A stretch of DNA of 64,000 nt from contig CAZOAA010000004.1 in NCBI GenBank assembly GCA_964577715.1, positions 4,370 to 68,369 of the forward strand, given 5' to 3'. The notes under the pieces are model-generated. The model did not search any database. It was not told the DNA's origin and saw only the letters and a list, made by a program, of their open reading frames with translations. The stretch comes from SUP05 sp964577715. Its GTDB lineage: Bacteria > Pseudomonadota > Gammaproteobacteria > PS1 > Pseudothioglobaceae. A program made the position numbers and the translations under genes. Within the stretch, counting starts at the first letter, position 1; each line of letters opens with the position of its first letter. Shown here one piece after another: positions 34,086 to 42,899 of the stretch.

Positions 34086-34968
34086 AGTTACTACTTCTAG
34101 CATTATTTTTTTACCTGAATAATGCATTTGCATTTCAGCCACATACNNNNNNNNNNNNNNNNNNNNNNNNNNNNNNNNNNNNNNNNNNNNNNNNNNNNNN
34201 NNNNNNNNNNNNNNNNNNNNNNNNNNNNNNNNNNNNNNNNNNNNNNTACTTCTAGCATTATTTTTTTACCTGAATAATGCATTTGCATTTCAGCCACATA
34301 CAGCAAACTACCAACTCTCTATCAATGGAATCAATGTTGCTAAAGAAGTTAGAACACTACATGAGTTAGAGGATCAATATTTCTATACTGCCAACGCTAA
34401 AACTTCCAAGCTAATATCACTAATAAAAGATTATTCTATCGCTGCAAGCTCTATATTTTCAATTAATAAAAAAGGCGTTGATGGTGTCAACTATCAAGTT
34501 ATGGAACAAGAAAATGGAAAGGTCTCTAAAAATCGTGCGATCGATATTTCTTCAAAAAATAATACCGTAACATCTATCCTAACCAAGACACAACCTAAAG
34601 TACTTACTTGGAAAGCCGAACAAGGCAATATTGTTGACCCCCTTAGTGTATTTCTAGCAATATCATACGATCTAGCAGACAAGCCCAATCAGAAAGATTT
34701 TTATTACCAAGTTGCCAATGGAAAGTCTGTCAAACAGCATCACTATCAAAAAACCCAAAATACAGACATTAAGATCAATAACCAAACTTTTAAAGCGGTT
34801 AGAGTTGATCGAATGAATAGTTCCAATAATAAAAGTCAAATCTATTATTTAACTGAATATCGCTACCTTCCAGTAATCATCAAACAAACTAAAGGCTCTA
34901 AAAAATATCTTTATGAGATAATCAACTTCGAAATTTTAGAAGTAGAAAAACTACAAATAAGTTTTTAA
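34082..34968 (+). CDS. DUF3108-like periplasmic protein, split by an artefactual gap
   Basis: The gene starts at ATG 34082 with a signal peptide (MKLLLLALFFYLNNAFAF) and is interrupted by 100 N. The 55 bases before the gap (34092-34146) recur exactly after it (34247-34301). Removing the N and one copy restores an open frame of 243 codons plus stop. The protein resembles DUF3108 (NYQLSINGINVAKE, DPLSVFLAISYDL, YRYLPVIIK). The purM-purN-DUF3108 order occurs in related bacteria; function is unknown. Its end overlaps uvrA by 18 bases, tail to tail. Confidence 0.85.
34092..34146. repeat. left copy of 55-bp duplicated contig end
   Basis: Identical to 34247-34301 and directly abutting the N run; read as unmerged contig overlap rather than a biological repeat. 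Confidence 0.9.
34147..34246. other. assembly gap of 100 N
   Basis: Exactly 100 N, a default scaffold spacer. The flanking 55-bp identity implies the contigs overlap and no sequence is missing. Confidence 0.95.
34247..34301. repeat. right copy of 55-bp duplicated contig end
   Basis: Identical to 34092-34146; see the gap entry. Confidence 0.9.
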
Positions 34969-37767
34969 ATACTGCCCTGTATAAGATGCCTCTTCTTTGG
35001 CTACTTGTTCAGGTGTGCCCGAGGCAATAATTTCTCCACCTTTATCGCCACCTTCAGGACCTAAATCTACAATCCAATCTGCAGTTTTAATCACATCTAA
35101 ATTATGTTCAATAATCACAATGGTATTATCACGGGCACGCAAGCGATTAATAACTGCTAATAATTGTTTAATATCATGAAAGTGTAATCCTGTTGTTGGC
35201 TCGTCAAGAATATAAAGCGTATTTCCTGTATCGGTTTTAGATAGTTCCTTGGCCAGTTTGATGCGTTGTGCCTCACCGCCAGATAAAGTGGTAGCATTTT
35301 GCCCTAAGGTAATATACGAAAGCCCCACATCCATCAAGGTTTGTAACTTTTGTTTGATTTTTGGTATTGGCTCAAAAAATACAACTGCATCTTCAATTGT
35401 CATATCTAAAACTTGAGAAATGGTTTTTCCTTTATAAAAAATCTCCAGTGTTTCTCGATTGTATCTATGTCCATGACACACATCACAGGGAACATAAATA
35501 TCAGGCAAGAAATGCATCTCGACCTTAATAAGCCCATCACCTTTACAAGCTTCACAGCGCCCACCTTTGACATTAAAGCTAAATCGACCCGCTTTGTAGC
35601 CTCGAGAACGTGCTTCTAAAGTTTGTGAAAATAAGTCTCTAATTAAAGAAAAAGCACCTGTATAAGTGGCAGGATTAGAACGTGGCGTCCTTCCAATGGG
35701 GCTTTGATCAATATTAACCACTTTATCGAAATAATTTAGCCCTTCAATTGACTCGTAAGGTGCGGGTGTTATTTGTGCTCGATTGAGATCTCTAGCAGCT
35801 AACGAATACAACGTATCATTAATGAGTGTTGATTTGCCCGAACCAGACACACCTGTAACACAAGTAAGCACACCAACTGGAATTGATAAATCAACATGAT
35901 TAAGGTTGTTTCCGTGCGCACCTTTGATATTAATCCAATTTGTACCCACTTTGCGCTTAGCTGGTACTTCAATACTTTGCCTGCCACTAATATAATCACC
36001 CGTTAATGACTGAGTATTGTTTTTAATGTCATCAGGCGAACCATAAGCAATAATTTCGCCACCATGCACACCGGCACCTGGGCCAATATCAATCACATGG
36101 TCTGCTTGATTAATAGCATCTTCATCATGCTCAACCACAATAACAGTATTACCAATATCTCTTAAGTAGGTTAATGTATTTAGCAATTTTTGATTGTCTC
36201 TTTGATGCAGACCAATTGAAGGCTCATCTAATACATATAATACGCCCATCAAACCTGCACCAATTTGACTGGCCAAACGAATACGCTGCGCTTCACCGCC
36301 AGAAAGCGTACTAGCTCTTCGATCAAGGCTTAAATATTCCAAACCAACATTAATCAAAAACTGTAGCCGCTGAATAATTTCCTTTAAAATTTTATCTGCT
36401 ATCTCACCACGTGCACCTTCTAACTTTAAATTTTCAAAGAAACTATGGATATTGGCAATTGAAAGCTTAGTGATGTTCGACAAGTTATAACTTTCGATAA
36501 ATACATTTCTGGCAGATTCATTCAGTCTGTCACCTTCACAGCTCACACAATCCTTACTAACAACATAACGGGATAACTCTTCCCGTACTGATCGAATTTC
36601 ACTTTCTTCATAGCGACGCATCATTCTTGGGATGACACCCTCAAACGGTTTTTTCTTATTTGACCAACCTTTACGACCTTTTATCTTAGAAAAATCAATC
36701 TCATTCTCGCCACTTCCATAAAGTACTATTTTCTTATGTTTATCGCTCAGCTCTTCATAAGGCGTATCTATACTAAAACCATAATACTGACTGACTAACA
36801 TTAAAATTTGATAAAAATAAGCATTAGACCTGCCCCAGCCGTAAATAGCGCCATCAGCCAAACTCATCTCAGGATTAGCCACCACCTTGTCTTCATCAAA
36901 CATATCTTTAACGCCTAGGCCATCACAACTTTGGCAAGCGCCTACTGGGTTATTAAATGAAAATAGTCGTGGCTCTAGTTCTTCTAACGAATAACCGCAC
37001 TCAACACAAGAAAACTTTGCAGAAAAAACCATTTCTTGCATTGTTGACTCATCTTCCATTGAAGCAACTCTGACCAAACCAGATGATAAATTTAATGCTG
37101 TTTCTAATGATTCAGACAAACGAGAGGTAATGTCTTGCCTAACCTTAAGTCGGTCAACCACAATCTCAATCGTATGGTGAACCTTGCCGTCTAATTCTGT
37201 CATATCATCTAAATAGACGACACTCCCATCTACTCTAGCGCGCAAAAATCCTTGGTGAGAAAGCTCCTCTAAAAGTTTTTTATGACTACCTTTACGATTT
37301 TGCACAATAGGTGCTAGAATCATAATTTTCCCGCCTTCAGGCAGGGTCATAATACTATCAACCATTTGTGAAATAGTTTGTGAAACGAGGTCAATTTGAT
37401 GCTCTGGACACTTTGGTACACCTGCACGTGCAAATAACAATCTCAGATAATCATAAATCTCGGTAATGGTGCCAACGGTGGATCGTGGATTATGTGAGGT
37501 GGCTTTTTGCTCAATAGAAATTGCTGGAGACAACCCTTCAATATGATCAACATCTGGTTTTTCCATGAGTGACAAAAACTGCCTAGCATAGGCAGACAAA
37601 GACTCAACATAACGGCGTTGCCCTTCTGCATAAATAGTGTCAAATGCCAACGATGATTTACCTGAACCTGACAGGCCAGTAATAACTACTAGCTTATTTC
37701 TAGGAATATCAATATCGATATTTTTTAGATTATGAACTCTGGCACCGCGAATACTAATTTGATCCAT
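34951..37767 (-). CDS. uvrA: excinuclease ABC subunit A
   Basis: Damage-recognition ATPase of nucleotide excision repair. The start at 37767 (MDQISIRGARVHNLKNI) fits the family and gives 938 residues. It has two ABC modules with Walker A GLSGSGKSSLAF (near 31-42) and GVSGSGKSTLIN (near 640), signatures LSGGEAQRIRLA and LSGGEAQRIKLA, and zinc fingers (CVECGYS...CQSCDGLG, and CEACKGDG...CDVCHGHR). It is divergent from pyrH. I saw no LexA-type box upstream. Confidence 0.97.
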   Translation of the reverse strand: MDQISIRGARVHNLKNIDIDIPRNKLVVITGLSGSGKSSLAFDTIYAEGQRRYVESLSAYARQFLSLMEKPDVDHIEGLSPAISIEQKATSHNPRSTVGTITEIYDYLRLLFARAGVPKCPEHQIDLVSQTISQMVDSIMTLPEGGKIMILAPIVQNRKGSHKKLLEELSHQGFLRARVDGSVVYLDDMTELDGKVHHTIEIVVDRLKVRQDITSRLSESLETALNLSSGLVRVASMEDESTMQEMVFSAKFSCVECGYSLEELEPRLFSFNNPVGACQSCDGLGVKDMFDEDKVVANPEMSLADGAIYGWGRSNAYFYQILMLVSQYYGFSIDTPYEELSDKHKKIVLYGSGENEIDFSKIKGRKGWSNKKKPFEGVIPRMMRRYEESEIRSVREELSRYVVSKDCVSCEGDRLNESARNVFIESYNLSNITKLSIANIHSFFENLKLEGARGEIADKILKEIIQRLQFLINVGLEYLSLDRRASTLSGGEAQRIRLASQIGAGLMGVLYVLDEPSIGLHQRDNQKLLNTLTYLRDIGNTVIVVEHDEDAINQADHVIDIGPGAGVHGGEIIAYGSPDDIKNNTQSLTGDYISGRQSIEVPAKRKVGTNWINIKGAHGNNLNHVDLSIPVGVLTCVTGVSGSGKSTLINDTLYSLAARDLNRAQITPAPYESIEGLNYFDKVVNIDQSPIGRTPRSNPATYTGAFSLIRDLFSQTLEARSRGYKAGRFSFNVKGGRCEACKGDGLIKVEMHFLPDIYVPCDVCHGHRYNRETLEIFYKGKTISQVLDMTIEDAVVFFEPIPKIKQKLQTLMDVGLSYITLGQNATTLSGGEAQRIKLAKELSKTDTGNTLYILDEPTTGLHFHDIKQLLAVINRLRARDNTIVIIEHNLDVIKTADWIVDLGPEGGDKGGEIIASGTPEQVAKEEASYTGQYLKTYL

Positions 37768-37856
37768 AATAAGACTTGAAAATATATCAGGCAAAGGGTT
37801 CATTATAACGCTCATGCAATGTAAAATCATCAATAATTTAATGACTCTGTTAAGTA

Positions 37857-38567
37857 ATGGGCAAATATAAACGCATCTTGTTAAAACTCAGTGGCGAAGC
37901 ACTGGCCAACACTGAAAATACACTTGATCCAGATACGCTAAAAAAAGTCATCAACATTATTCAATCTGCCCTTGATCAGGGCACTGAAGTAGGTATTGTT
38001 GTTGGTGGTGGTAATATTTTTAGAGGCGCAGCCCTTGCACAAGATGGCATGAATCGTGTCACTGGAGACCATATGGGCATGTTAGCTACTGTAATCAATG
38101 CTCTGGCCATTGCTGATACTTGCAAAAGAAATAATATTGATGCATTAGTTATGTCTGGCTTTCCAATTGGTGGTGGCGTGTGTGACCCGGTTGATCATAA
38201 CAAAGCAAAAAAGGCGCTCAGCGAAGGAAAAGTTGTTGTTTTCTCTGCAGGTACAGGTAGCCCATGTTTTACAACTGATACAGGCGCTGTACTACGTGCT
38301 ATTGAAATTGAAGCTGATATCGTTTTTAAAGCCACAAAAGTAGATGGCGTTTATACTGATGACCCAATGAAAAACCCTAGTGCAACTCGGTATGAAACCC
38401 TTGGTTTTGACGAAGCGATTGAAAAAAATCTACAAATTATGGATACTGCAGCCTTTGCGCTTTGTCGCGAACATAATTTAGATATTTGTGTCTTTAGTAT
38501 GCTTGAAGATACCAACACACTGTCTGATATTTTAAAAGGTGCGCCGTTAGGCACCATTGTTAGTTAA
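37857..38567 (+). CDS. pyrH: uridylate kinase
   Basis: Phosphorylates UMP to UDP. The 236 residues carry KRILLKLSGEAL, GIVVGGGNIFRG, DHMGMLATVINALA and KATKVDGVYTDDP, all typical of the bacterial hexameric enzyme. It is followed by frr 10 bases later, as in most proteobacteria, though rpsB and tsf, which usually precede it, are missing here. Confidence 0.97.
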   Translation: MGKYKRILLKLSGEALANTENTLDPDTLKKVINIIQSALDQGTEVGIVVGGGNIFRGAALAQDGMNRVTGDHMGMLATVINALAIADTCKRNNIDALVMSGFPIGGGVCDPVDHNKAKKALSEGKVVVFSAGTGSPCFTTDTGAVLRAIEIEADIVFKATKVDGVYTDDPMKNPSATRYETLGFDEAIEKNLQIMDTAAFALCREHNLDICVFSMLEDTNTLSDILKGAPLGTIVS

Positions 38568-38577
38568 GGAAGTAAAT

Positions 38578-39135
38578 ATGTTAAATGAAATACAACAAGA
38601 CGCCAGTGAGCGCATGAATAAAACACTAGTATCACTAGAAAATGCTTTTAGTAAAATCAGAGCAGGACGCGCGCATCCATCTCTACTTGAGCAAATCCAT
38701 GTGGATTATTACGGTTCTATGGTGCCAATTTCCCAAGTAGCTAATATCAGTGCAGAAGATTCTCGTACACTTAAGGTTAGCCCATGGGAGAAAGACATGG
38801 TCGCTGTCATTGAAAAAGCCATTATTACTTCTGATTTAGGGCTTAACCCTCAAACAATGGGGCAAGTAATGCGTATCCCACTACCACCACTCACTGAAGA
38901 GCGTCGTCGTGAACTGGTTAGAGTTGTTAAAGATGAAGCTGAACAAGCCAAAGTGGCTATTCGAAATATTCGTCGAGATGCAAATTCTGACTTTAAAGAC
39001 TTATTAAAAGAAAAAGAAATTTCAGAAGACGAAGCCAGAAAAGCGGAAGACAACATCCAAAAAATAACTGATGATCACGTCAAATCAGTTGAAGACAAAC
39101 TAACCCATAAAGAAAATTCTTTATTAGAAATTTAA
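38578..39135 (+). CDS. frr: ribosome recycling factor
   Basis: Splits post-termination ribosomes with EF-G. The start at 38578 (MLNEIQQDASERM) has AAGGAAG just before it and gives 185 residues, the family length; a longer frame from 38557 overlaps pyrH. Motifs KIRAGRAHPSLL, TLKVSPWEKDMV and IPLPPLTEERRRELV are intact. Confidence 0.97.
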   Translation: MLNEIQQDASERMNKTLVSLENAFSKIRAGRAHPSLLEQIHVDYYGSMVPISQVANISAEDSRTLKVSPWEKDMVAVIEKAIITSDLGLNPQTMGQVMRIPLPPLTEERRRELVRVVKDEAEQAKVAIRNIRRDANSDFKDLLKEKEISEDEARKAEDNIQKITDDHVKSVEDKLTHKENSLLEI

Positions 39136-39153
39136 CCAATAATTCACAACATT

Positions 39154-39181
39154 AAAAAAAGCCCGCAGTGCAGGCTTTTTT
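39154..39181 (+). terminator. terminator after frr
   Basis: AAAAAAAGCC pairs with GGCTTTTTT around CGCAGTGCA, 18 bases after the frr stop. Its mirrored A/T runs could also serve the leftward gene ending at 39206. Confidence 0.85.
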
Positions 39182-39205
39182 ATTATTCAGTGCTGCACGA
39201 TTCGA

Positions 39206-39577
39206 TTAACCGCCGTATCCTTCAACACAAGCAAAATAATCTGCCCATCTATCCGGAGAGAACAAAGTGCCCATCGCATCAAGAGGCCCAGTGTTATAAA
39301 GGTTACCAGCTGAAACACCATCTTTAAATCTAGCGATGTTATCATCACTCAAACCAAGCTTGTCTTTACATGCATTGTGAGCTGCAGCAGATACTGTTTT
39401 TCCACCAACTGATAGTGTCATTGTATTAGGATCTTGATTACCTACTACTACTTTTTCTGTCACCGGCGCCATTGAATCAAAAGATTCAACTGGTCCTAAA
39501 TCACGGTCATCACCGCCTGCCATTACACTCGTTGCTAGCGCAAATGTTGCTACAAAACTTAAGGTTTTTTTCATCAT
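39206..39577 (-). CDS. small exported protein of unknown function
   Basis: 123 residues with a clear Sec signal peptide (TLSFVATFALATSVMAG, cleavage near residue 20). The mature part of about 100 residues has two cysteines (NACKDKLG and FACVEGYGG) that could pair, plus a segment DNIARFKDGVSAGNLYNTG. GGAG lies 10 bases before the ATG. It stands alone, convergent on frr and divergent from cmoB. I do not recognise a family. Confidence 0.75.
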   Translation of the reverse strand: MMKKTLSFVATFALATSVMAGGDDRDLGPVESFDSMAPVTEKVVVGNQDPNTMTLSVGGKTVSAAAHNACKDKLGLSDDNIARFKDGVSAGNLYNTGPLDAMGTLFSPDRWADYFACVEGYGG

Positions 39578-39665
39578 TTTTTTACATCTCCAAAAAAGTT
39601 AAAAGTTGACTTGTTCCCCATTTGATTCTATATTTTATACTACTTATTTTTTACCATTGATATTT

Positions 39666-40622
39666 ATGTTGAACGATTTTTACAATTACTGCCTATCAAC
39701 AAAATTATCAAACTCATGCCATCAATTAATTGACTTATCGAAACAATCATTTTTAGTTAATAACGGCAACATTCCTAAATGGGAAAAAGCCATAGAGGAT
39801 ATTAAATCTCAACCAAAAGGTGAGTTGAATTACCAAGCACCCTATTTAAAAATTAATTCAAATGGCATTGGTAAAGACCAACTAGAACACTCTCTAAAAC
39901 AACTAATGCCCTGGAGAAAAGGCCCGTATAAAATCGGCAATTTATCTGTTGATAGTGAATGGCGTGGTGATATGAAATGGGATAGAGTTCTGCCGCACAT
40001 TCAGCCACTAAAAGGAAAAATAGTGCTAGATGTTGGCGCTGGTAACGGCTACTTTACTTATTTAATGGCAATGGCTGGTGCTAAAGTTGCACTTGGTATT
40101 GAGCCATTCTTATTGTTTAATTATCAGTTCCAAGCAATACGAACGCTAATTAATAACTCACCTAATGCCTTTATATTGCCACTTCGCTTGGAAGATGTGC
40201 CCAGTCAAGCAGTATTTGATACGGTATTTTCAATGGGGGTTTTGTATCATCAAAAAGACCATATGTTGCATTTACAACAGCTAAAAAATGCACTGGCAAA
40301 CAATGGTGAACTAATTTTAGAAACACTGGTTATTGACAAAAAACATGGTGATCAAATAATTCCGGAAGACCGTTACGCTAGAATGCGCAATGTTTGGTGT
40401 TTGCCTTCAACAGAAACACTACACAGTTGGTTAGAAGAATCTGGATTTAATAATATCAAACTTATTGATGTTACAAAAACCACACCAGAAGAACAGCGAG
40501 CAACACATTGGATTGGCGATAATACTCAATCTCTGCAAAACTTCCTTAATCCTAACGACGACAATTTAACCATTGAAGGTTTGCCAGCACCCCTACGTGC
40601 AACCTTCATCTGCAAAGTTTAA
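39666..40622 (+). CDS. cmoB: tRNA U34 carboxymethyltransferase CmoB
   Basis: Transfers a carboxymethyl group from carboxy-SAM to 5-hydroxyuridine at the wobble position, giving cmo5U. The start at 39666 (MLNDFYNYCLSTKL) gives 318 residues, the family length. SAM-binding DVGAGNGYFTYLMA and the motifs PWRKGPYKI, DSEWRGDMKWDR and RMRNVWCLPS are present. CmoA, which makes carboxy-SAM, is not in the window. The znuA-like gene follows within 20 bases. Confidence 0.93.
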   Translation: MLNDFYNYCLSTKLSNSCHQLIDLSKQSFLVNNGNIPKWEKAIEDIKSQPKGELNYQAPYLKINSNGIGKDQLEHSLKQLMPWRKGPYKIGNLSVDSEWRGDMKWDRVLPHIQPLKGKIVLDVGAGNGYFTYLMAMAGAKVALGIEPFLLFNYQFQAIRTLINNSPNAFILPLRLEDVPSQAVFDTVFSMGVLYHQKDHMLHLQQLKNALANNGELILETLVIDKKHGDQIIPEDRYARMRNVWCLPSTETLHSWLEESGFNNIKLIDVTKTTPEEQRATHWIGDNTQSLQNFLNPNDDNLTIEGLPAPLRATFICKV

Positions 40623-40638
40623 AGGTATAATTGTCTCG

Positions 40639-41463
40639 ATGTTACGCATAGTATTGCCCTTCTTATTTTTTCTCTCGTCAAATATATTTGCAGATATAAA
40701 AATCGTTGCAAGTATCAAGCCGATTCACTCTATTGCAAGCTCTATAACTCAAGGTGTAGGTAAGGTTGATTTGCTTCTAGATTCTAGACAATCAGCACAT
40801 TATTTTCACCTTAAACCATCACAAATGACTTTAATAAATAATGCAGATCTAGTTATTGCTATCAACCCTAAAATGGAGCAAGGCCTAAATAAAGCATTAA
40901 AGAACCTAGACAAAGACAAGATTGTTTACATGGTTAAAGATAATAAACTTAATCAAAATTATCACACGTGGATAGATATCAATAAAATGCAAAAATTTGC
41001 TAAAAAACTTACCTTGAAACTGTCTAGTATTTATCCGAAGCATAAAGATATTTTTGTAAAGAACCTTGCAAAACTAAATCAAAGTTTGGAAAATATTAAT
41101 ACAGATATAAAACACCAACTAGAAAAGTACAAAAACAAACCTTTAATCATGTATGCAAATGCGCTAGAGCATTTTGTAAACTCTAACGAGTTAAATTCTG
41201 TAGGCATGGTTGTTGTATACCATCATCAAAGATTAAGTATTAAAAGCATAATAAATGCTAGAAAAATAATCAAAAATACAAATGTAGGTTGCCTATTGTC
41301 ATCAATAGAAATTCCAGAAAAACGCATCAATTCCATTACAGAGGATTTAACAATTAACAATTCAAGTATTGATATTATTGGGTTTGATGAAAATAAAGGC
41401 ACCAGTTTATATGCAAATCTAATACACAACATTGCCAACAAAGTAGAACAATGTCTCAAGTAA
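40639..41463 (+). CDS. ZnuA-like periplasmic metal-binding protein, altered site
   Basis: Cluster A-I substrate-binding protein of metal ABC transporters. The start at 40639 gives 274 residues with a signal peptide (RIVLPFLFFLSSNIFA). Family landmarks are KIVASIKPIHSIASSI and HYFHLKPSQ (H54), YHTWIDI (H109) and a C-terminal GFDENKG. The third ligand, usually His in a FHDAY-like motif, appears as Ala173 in MYANALEHF, with a histidine five residues on (H178). The His-rich loop is missing, and no permease or ATPase gene is adjacent. It overlaps bioC by 13 bases. Confidence 0.75.
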   Translation: MLRIVLPFLFFLSSNIFADIKIVASIKPIHSIASSITQGVGKVDLLLDSRQSAHYFHLKPSQMTLINNADLVIAINPKMEQGLNKALKNLDKDKIVYMVKDNKLNQNYHTWIDINKMQKFAKKLTLKLSSIYPKHKDIFVKNLAKLNQSLENINTDIKHQLEKYKNKPLIMYANALEHFVNSNELNSVGMVVVYHHQRLSIKSIINARKIIKNTNVGCLLSSIEIPEKRINSITEDLTINNSSIDIIGFDENKGTSLYANLIHNIANKVEQCLK

Positions 41464-42239
41464 GATCCGCTTTTAACAAAGCTTCAAACAATTATAACGA
41501 TCATGCCTTTTTACAAAAAGAAATTGCCACTCGCCTAGATCAAAAACTAGAAGTTATCTCAAGTAATGCAGAAACCATTCTTGATTTAGGTGCAGGCACA
41601 GGACTACTTAGCAACCAACTATCAAAACGCTTCCTAGACTCACAACTCATTTGTTTAGACTTCGCCCAATCCGCCTTAAAGCATAACCCTTCAAACTATA
41701 AATTATGCGCAGATGCCTATCAACTGCCACTAGCTGACAACAGTACTGACATCGTTGTTTCCAATTTAATGATGCAGTGGTGCCCAGACCTTAAACAACT
41801 ATTCTCAGAAATCCATAGAGTACTTAAAAATGACGGATTGCTCTTATTCTCTACCTTTGGCCCAGATACCCTTAAAGAGCTTAAAAAGAGCTGGTCAGTA
41901 GTAGATGACGAAACCCATGTAAATACCTTTACTGATATGCATGATATTGGCGACCAACTATTACAAAATGGCTTTCAATCACCGGTAATGGAAATGGAAA
42001 CCTTAACGCTTACCTATCAAACTGTTACTGACCTATTAAGAGATCTTAAGGTCATTGGAGCACAGACGGTAAATGCCCGTTCAAAATCATTAACGGGTAA
42101 AGACAAGTTTCAACTAATGATTCAAATATACGAATCTTATCGACAAGATAAAAAGCTACCTGCTACTTATGAAGTGATTTATGGGCATGCTTGGAAGAGT
42201 CAAAGCAAACTAGGCAGGATTAATATAAATAATAGTTAA
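41451..42239 (+). CDS. bioC: malonyl-ACP O-methyltransferase BioC
   Basis: Methylates malonyl-ACP to start the pimeloyl part of biotin synthesis. The 262 residues begin VRSAFNKASNNYNDHAFLQ, the family's N-terminal signature, then SAM-binding DLGAGTGLLS, NLMMQWCPDL and FSTFGPDTLKEL. It is the last gene of a cmoB-znuA-like-bioC run; other biotin genes are elsewhere. It converges on the accessory patch. Confidence 0.92.
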   Translation: MSQVRSAFNKASNNYNDHAFLQKEIATRLDQKLEVISSNAETILDLGAGTGLLSNQLSKRFLDSQLICLDFAQSALKHNPSNYKLCADAYQLPLADNSTDIVVSNLMMQWCPDLKQLFSEIHRVLKNDGLLLFSTFGPDTLKELKKSWSVVDDETHVNTFTDMHDIGDQLLQNGFQSPVMEMETLTLTYQTVTDLLRDLKVIGAQTVNARSKSLTGKDKFQLMIQIYESYRQDKKLPATYEVIYGHAWKSQSKLGRININNS

Positions 42240-42291
42240 AAAAAAATAGCGAGCAAAGTCTCTATCCTTTCCCTGTTAAGTAATTATAAAT

Positions 42292-42897
42292 CTACTGCAG
42301 ACTTATTGTAACTACAGGTTCTCCAGGCGAAATGTAGCCGCCACCACCAGTAGCAGTATAAGTAAATACATTATCAAGATTAAAAGAAACGGATGATGAC
42401 ATGCTAGTTGTGGCAACAGTCATTTCAAATGGGGTCGTCAGTGTGACAGTTTTGGTTACAGCAGTGCCGCCATTTACAGTAACACTACCTTCGGCTGAAG
42501 CTGCTGAAGTAGCGGTAGAAACTAGAGCTGAATTACTACTGCCAGATTGTATATCAGCAGTTGTACAGGTGGACCCCCCACTATCACTGCAAGCCTTAAT
42601 TATAAATGTATCAGATACTGTCGCTCTCACCTTGGTATAACTGCCAAAAGATAATGTTACATCATCGTTAACCATAGATCCAATAGTAGCACCTGCATCA
42701 GCAGGGGCTATATCGATGGTTTTTGCTGTGCTAGATATTGTAATCCATTCATCGGTAGTACTATTATAGATTTCAATTTTATTAATAGTCATCTCATATT
42801 TACTGACATTTGCGTGTGCAATATTACCTGCAAGCGCAGTGTTTACTATTGTAAAAAAAGTTACGACTACTATTAATAAATTTTTAATAAATTTCAT
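42292..42897 (-). CDS. secreted Ser/Thr-rich protein next to the inverse autotransporter
   Basis: 201 residues with a signal peptide (NLLIVVVTFFTIVNTALAG). The mature part is rich in Ser, Thr, Val and Gly and probably all beta (for example KYEMTINKIEIYN, ASAEGSVTVNG, TAVTKTVTLTTPFEM), with one cysteine pair (ACSDSGGSTC). It starts 2 bases after the barrel gene's stop, so the two are co-transcribed. I infer an exposed or secreted partner of that barrel; no family is recognised. Confidence 0.7.
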   Translation of the reverse strand: MKFIKNLLIVVVTFFTIVNTALAGNIAHANVSKYEMTINKIEIYNSTTDEWITISSTAKTIDIAPADAGATIGSMVNDDVTLSFGSYTKVRATVSDTFIIKACSDSGGSTCTTADIQSGSSNSALVSTATSAASAEGSVTVNGGTAVTKTVTLTTPFEMTVATTSMSSSVSFNLDNVFTYTATGGGGYISPGEPVVTISLQ

Positions 42898-42899
42898 AA

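Noticed and set aside
34103..34306. Frame reading through the N run
   Set aside because: It is produced by the 100 unknown bases and the duplicated contig end.
37768..37856. LexA box or defined promoter between uvrA and pyrH
   Set aside because: No CTGT-N8-ACAG site; a TTGAAA is present but its spacing to the nearest -10-like sequence is 19 bases or more.
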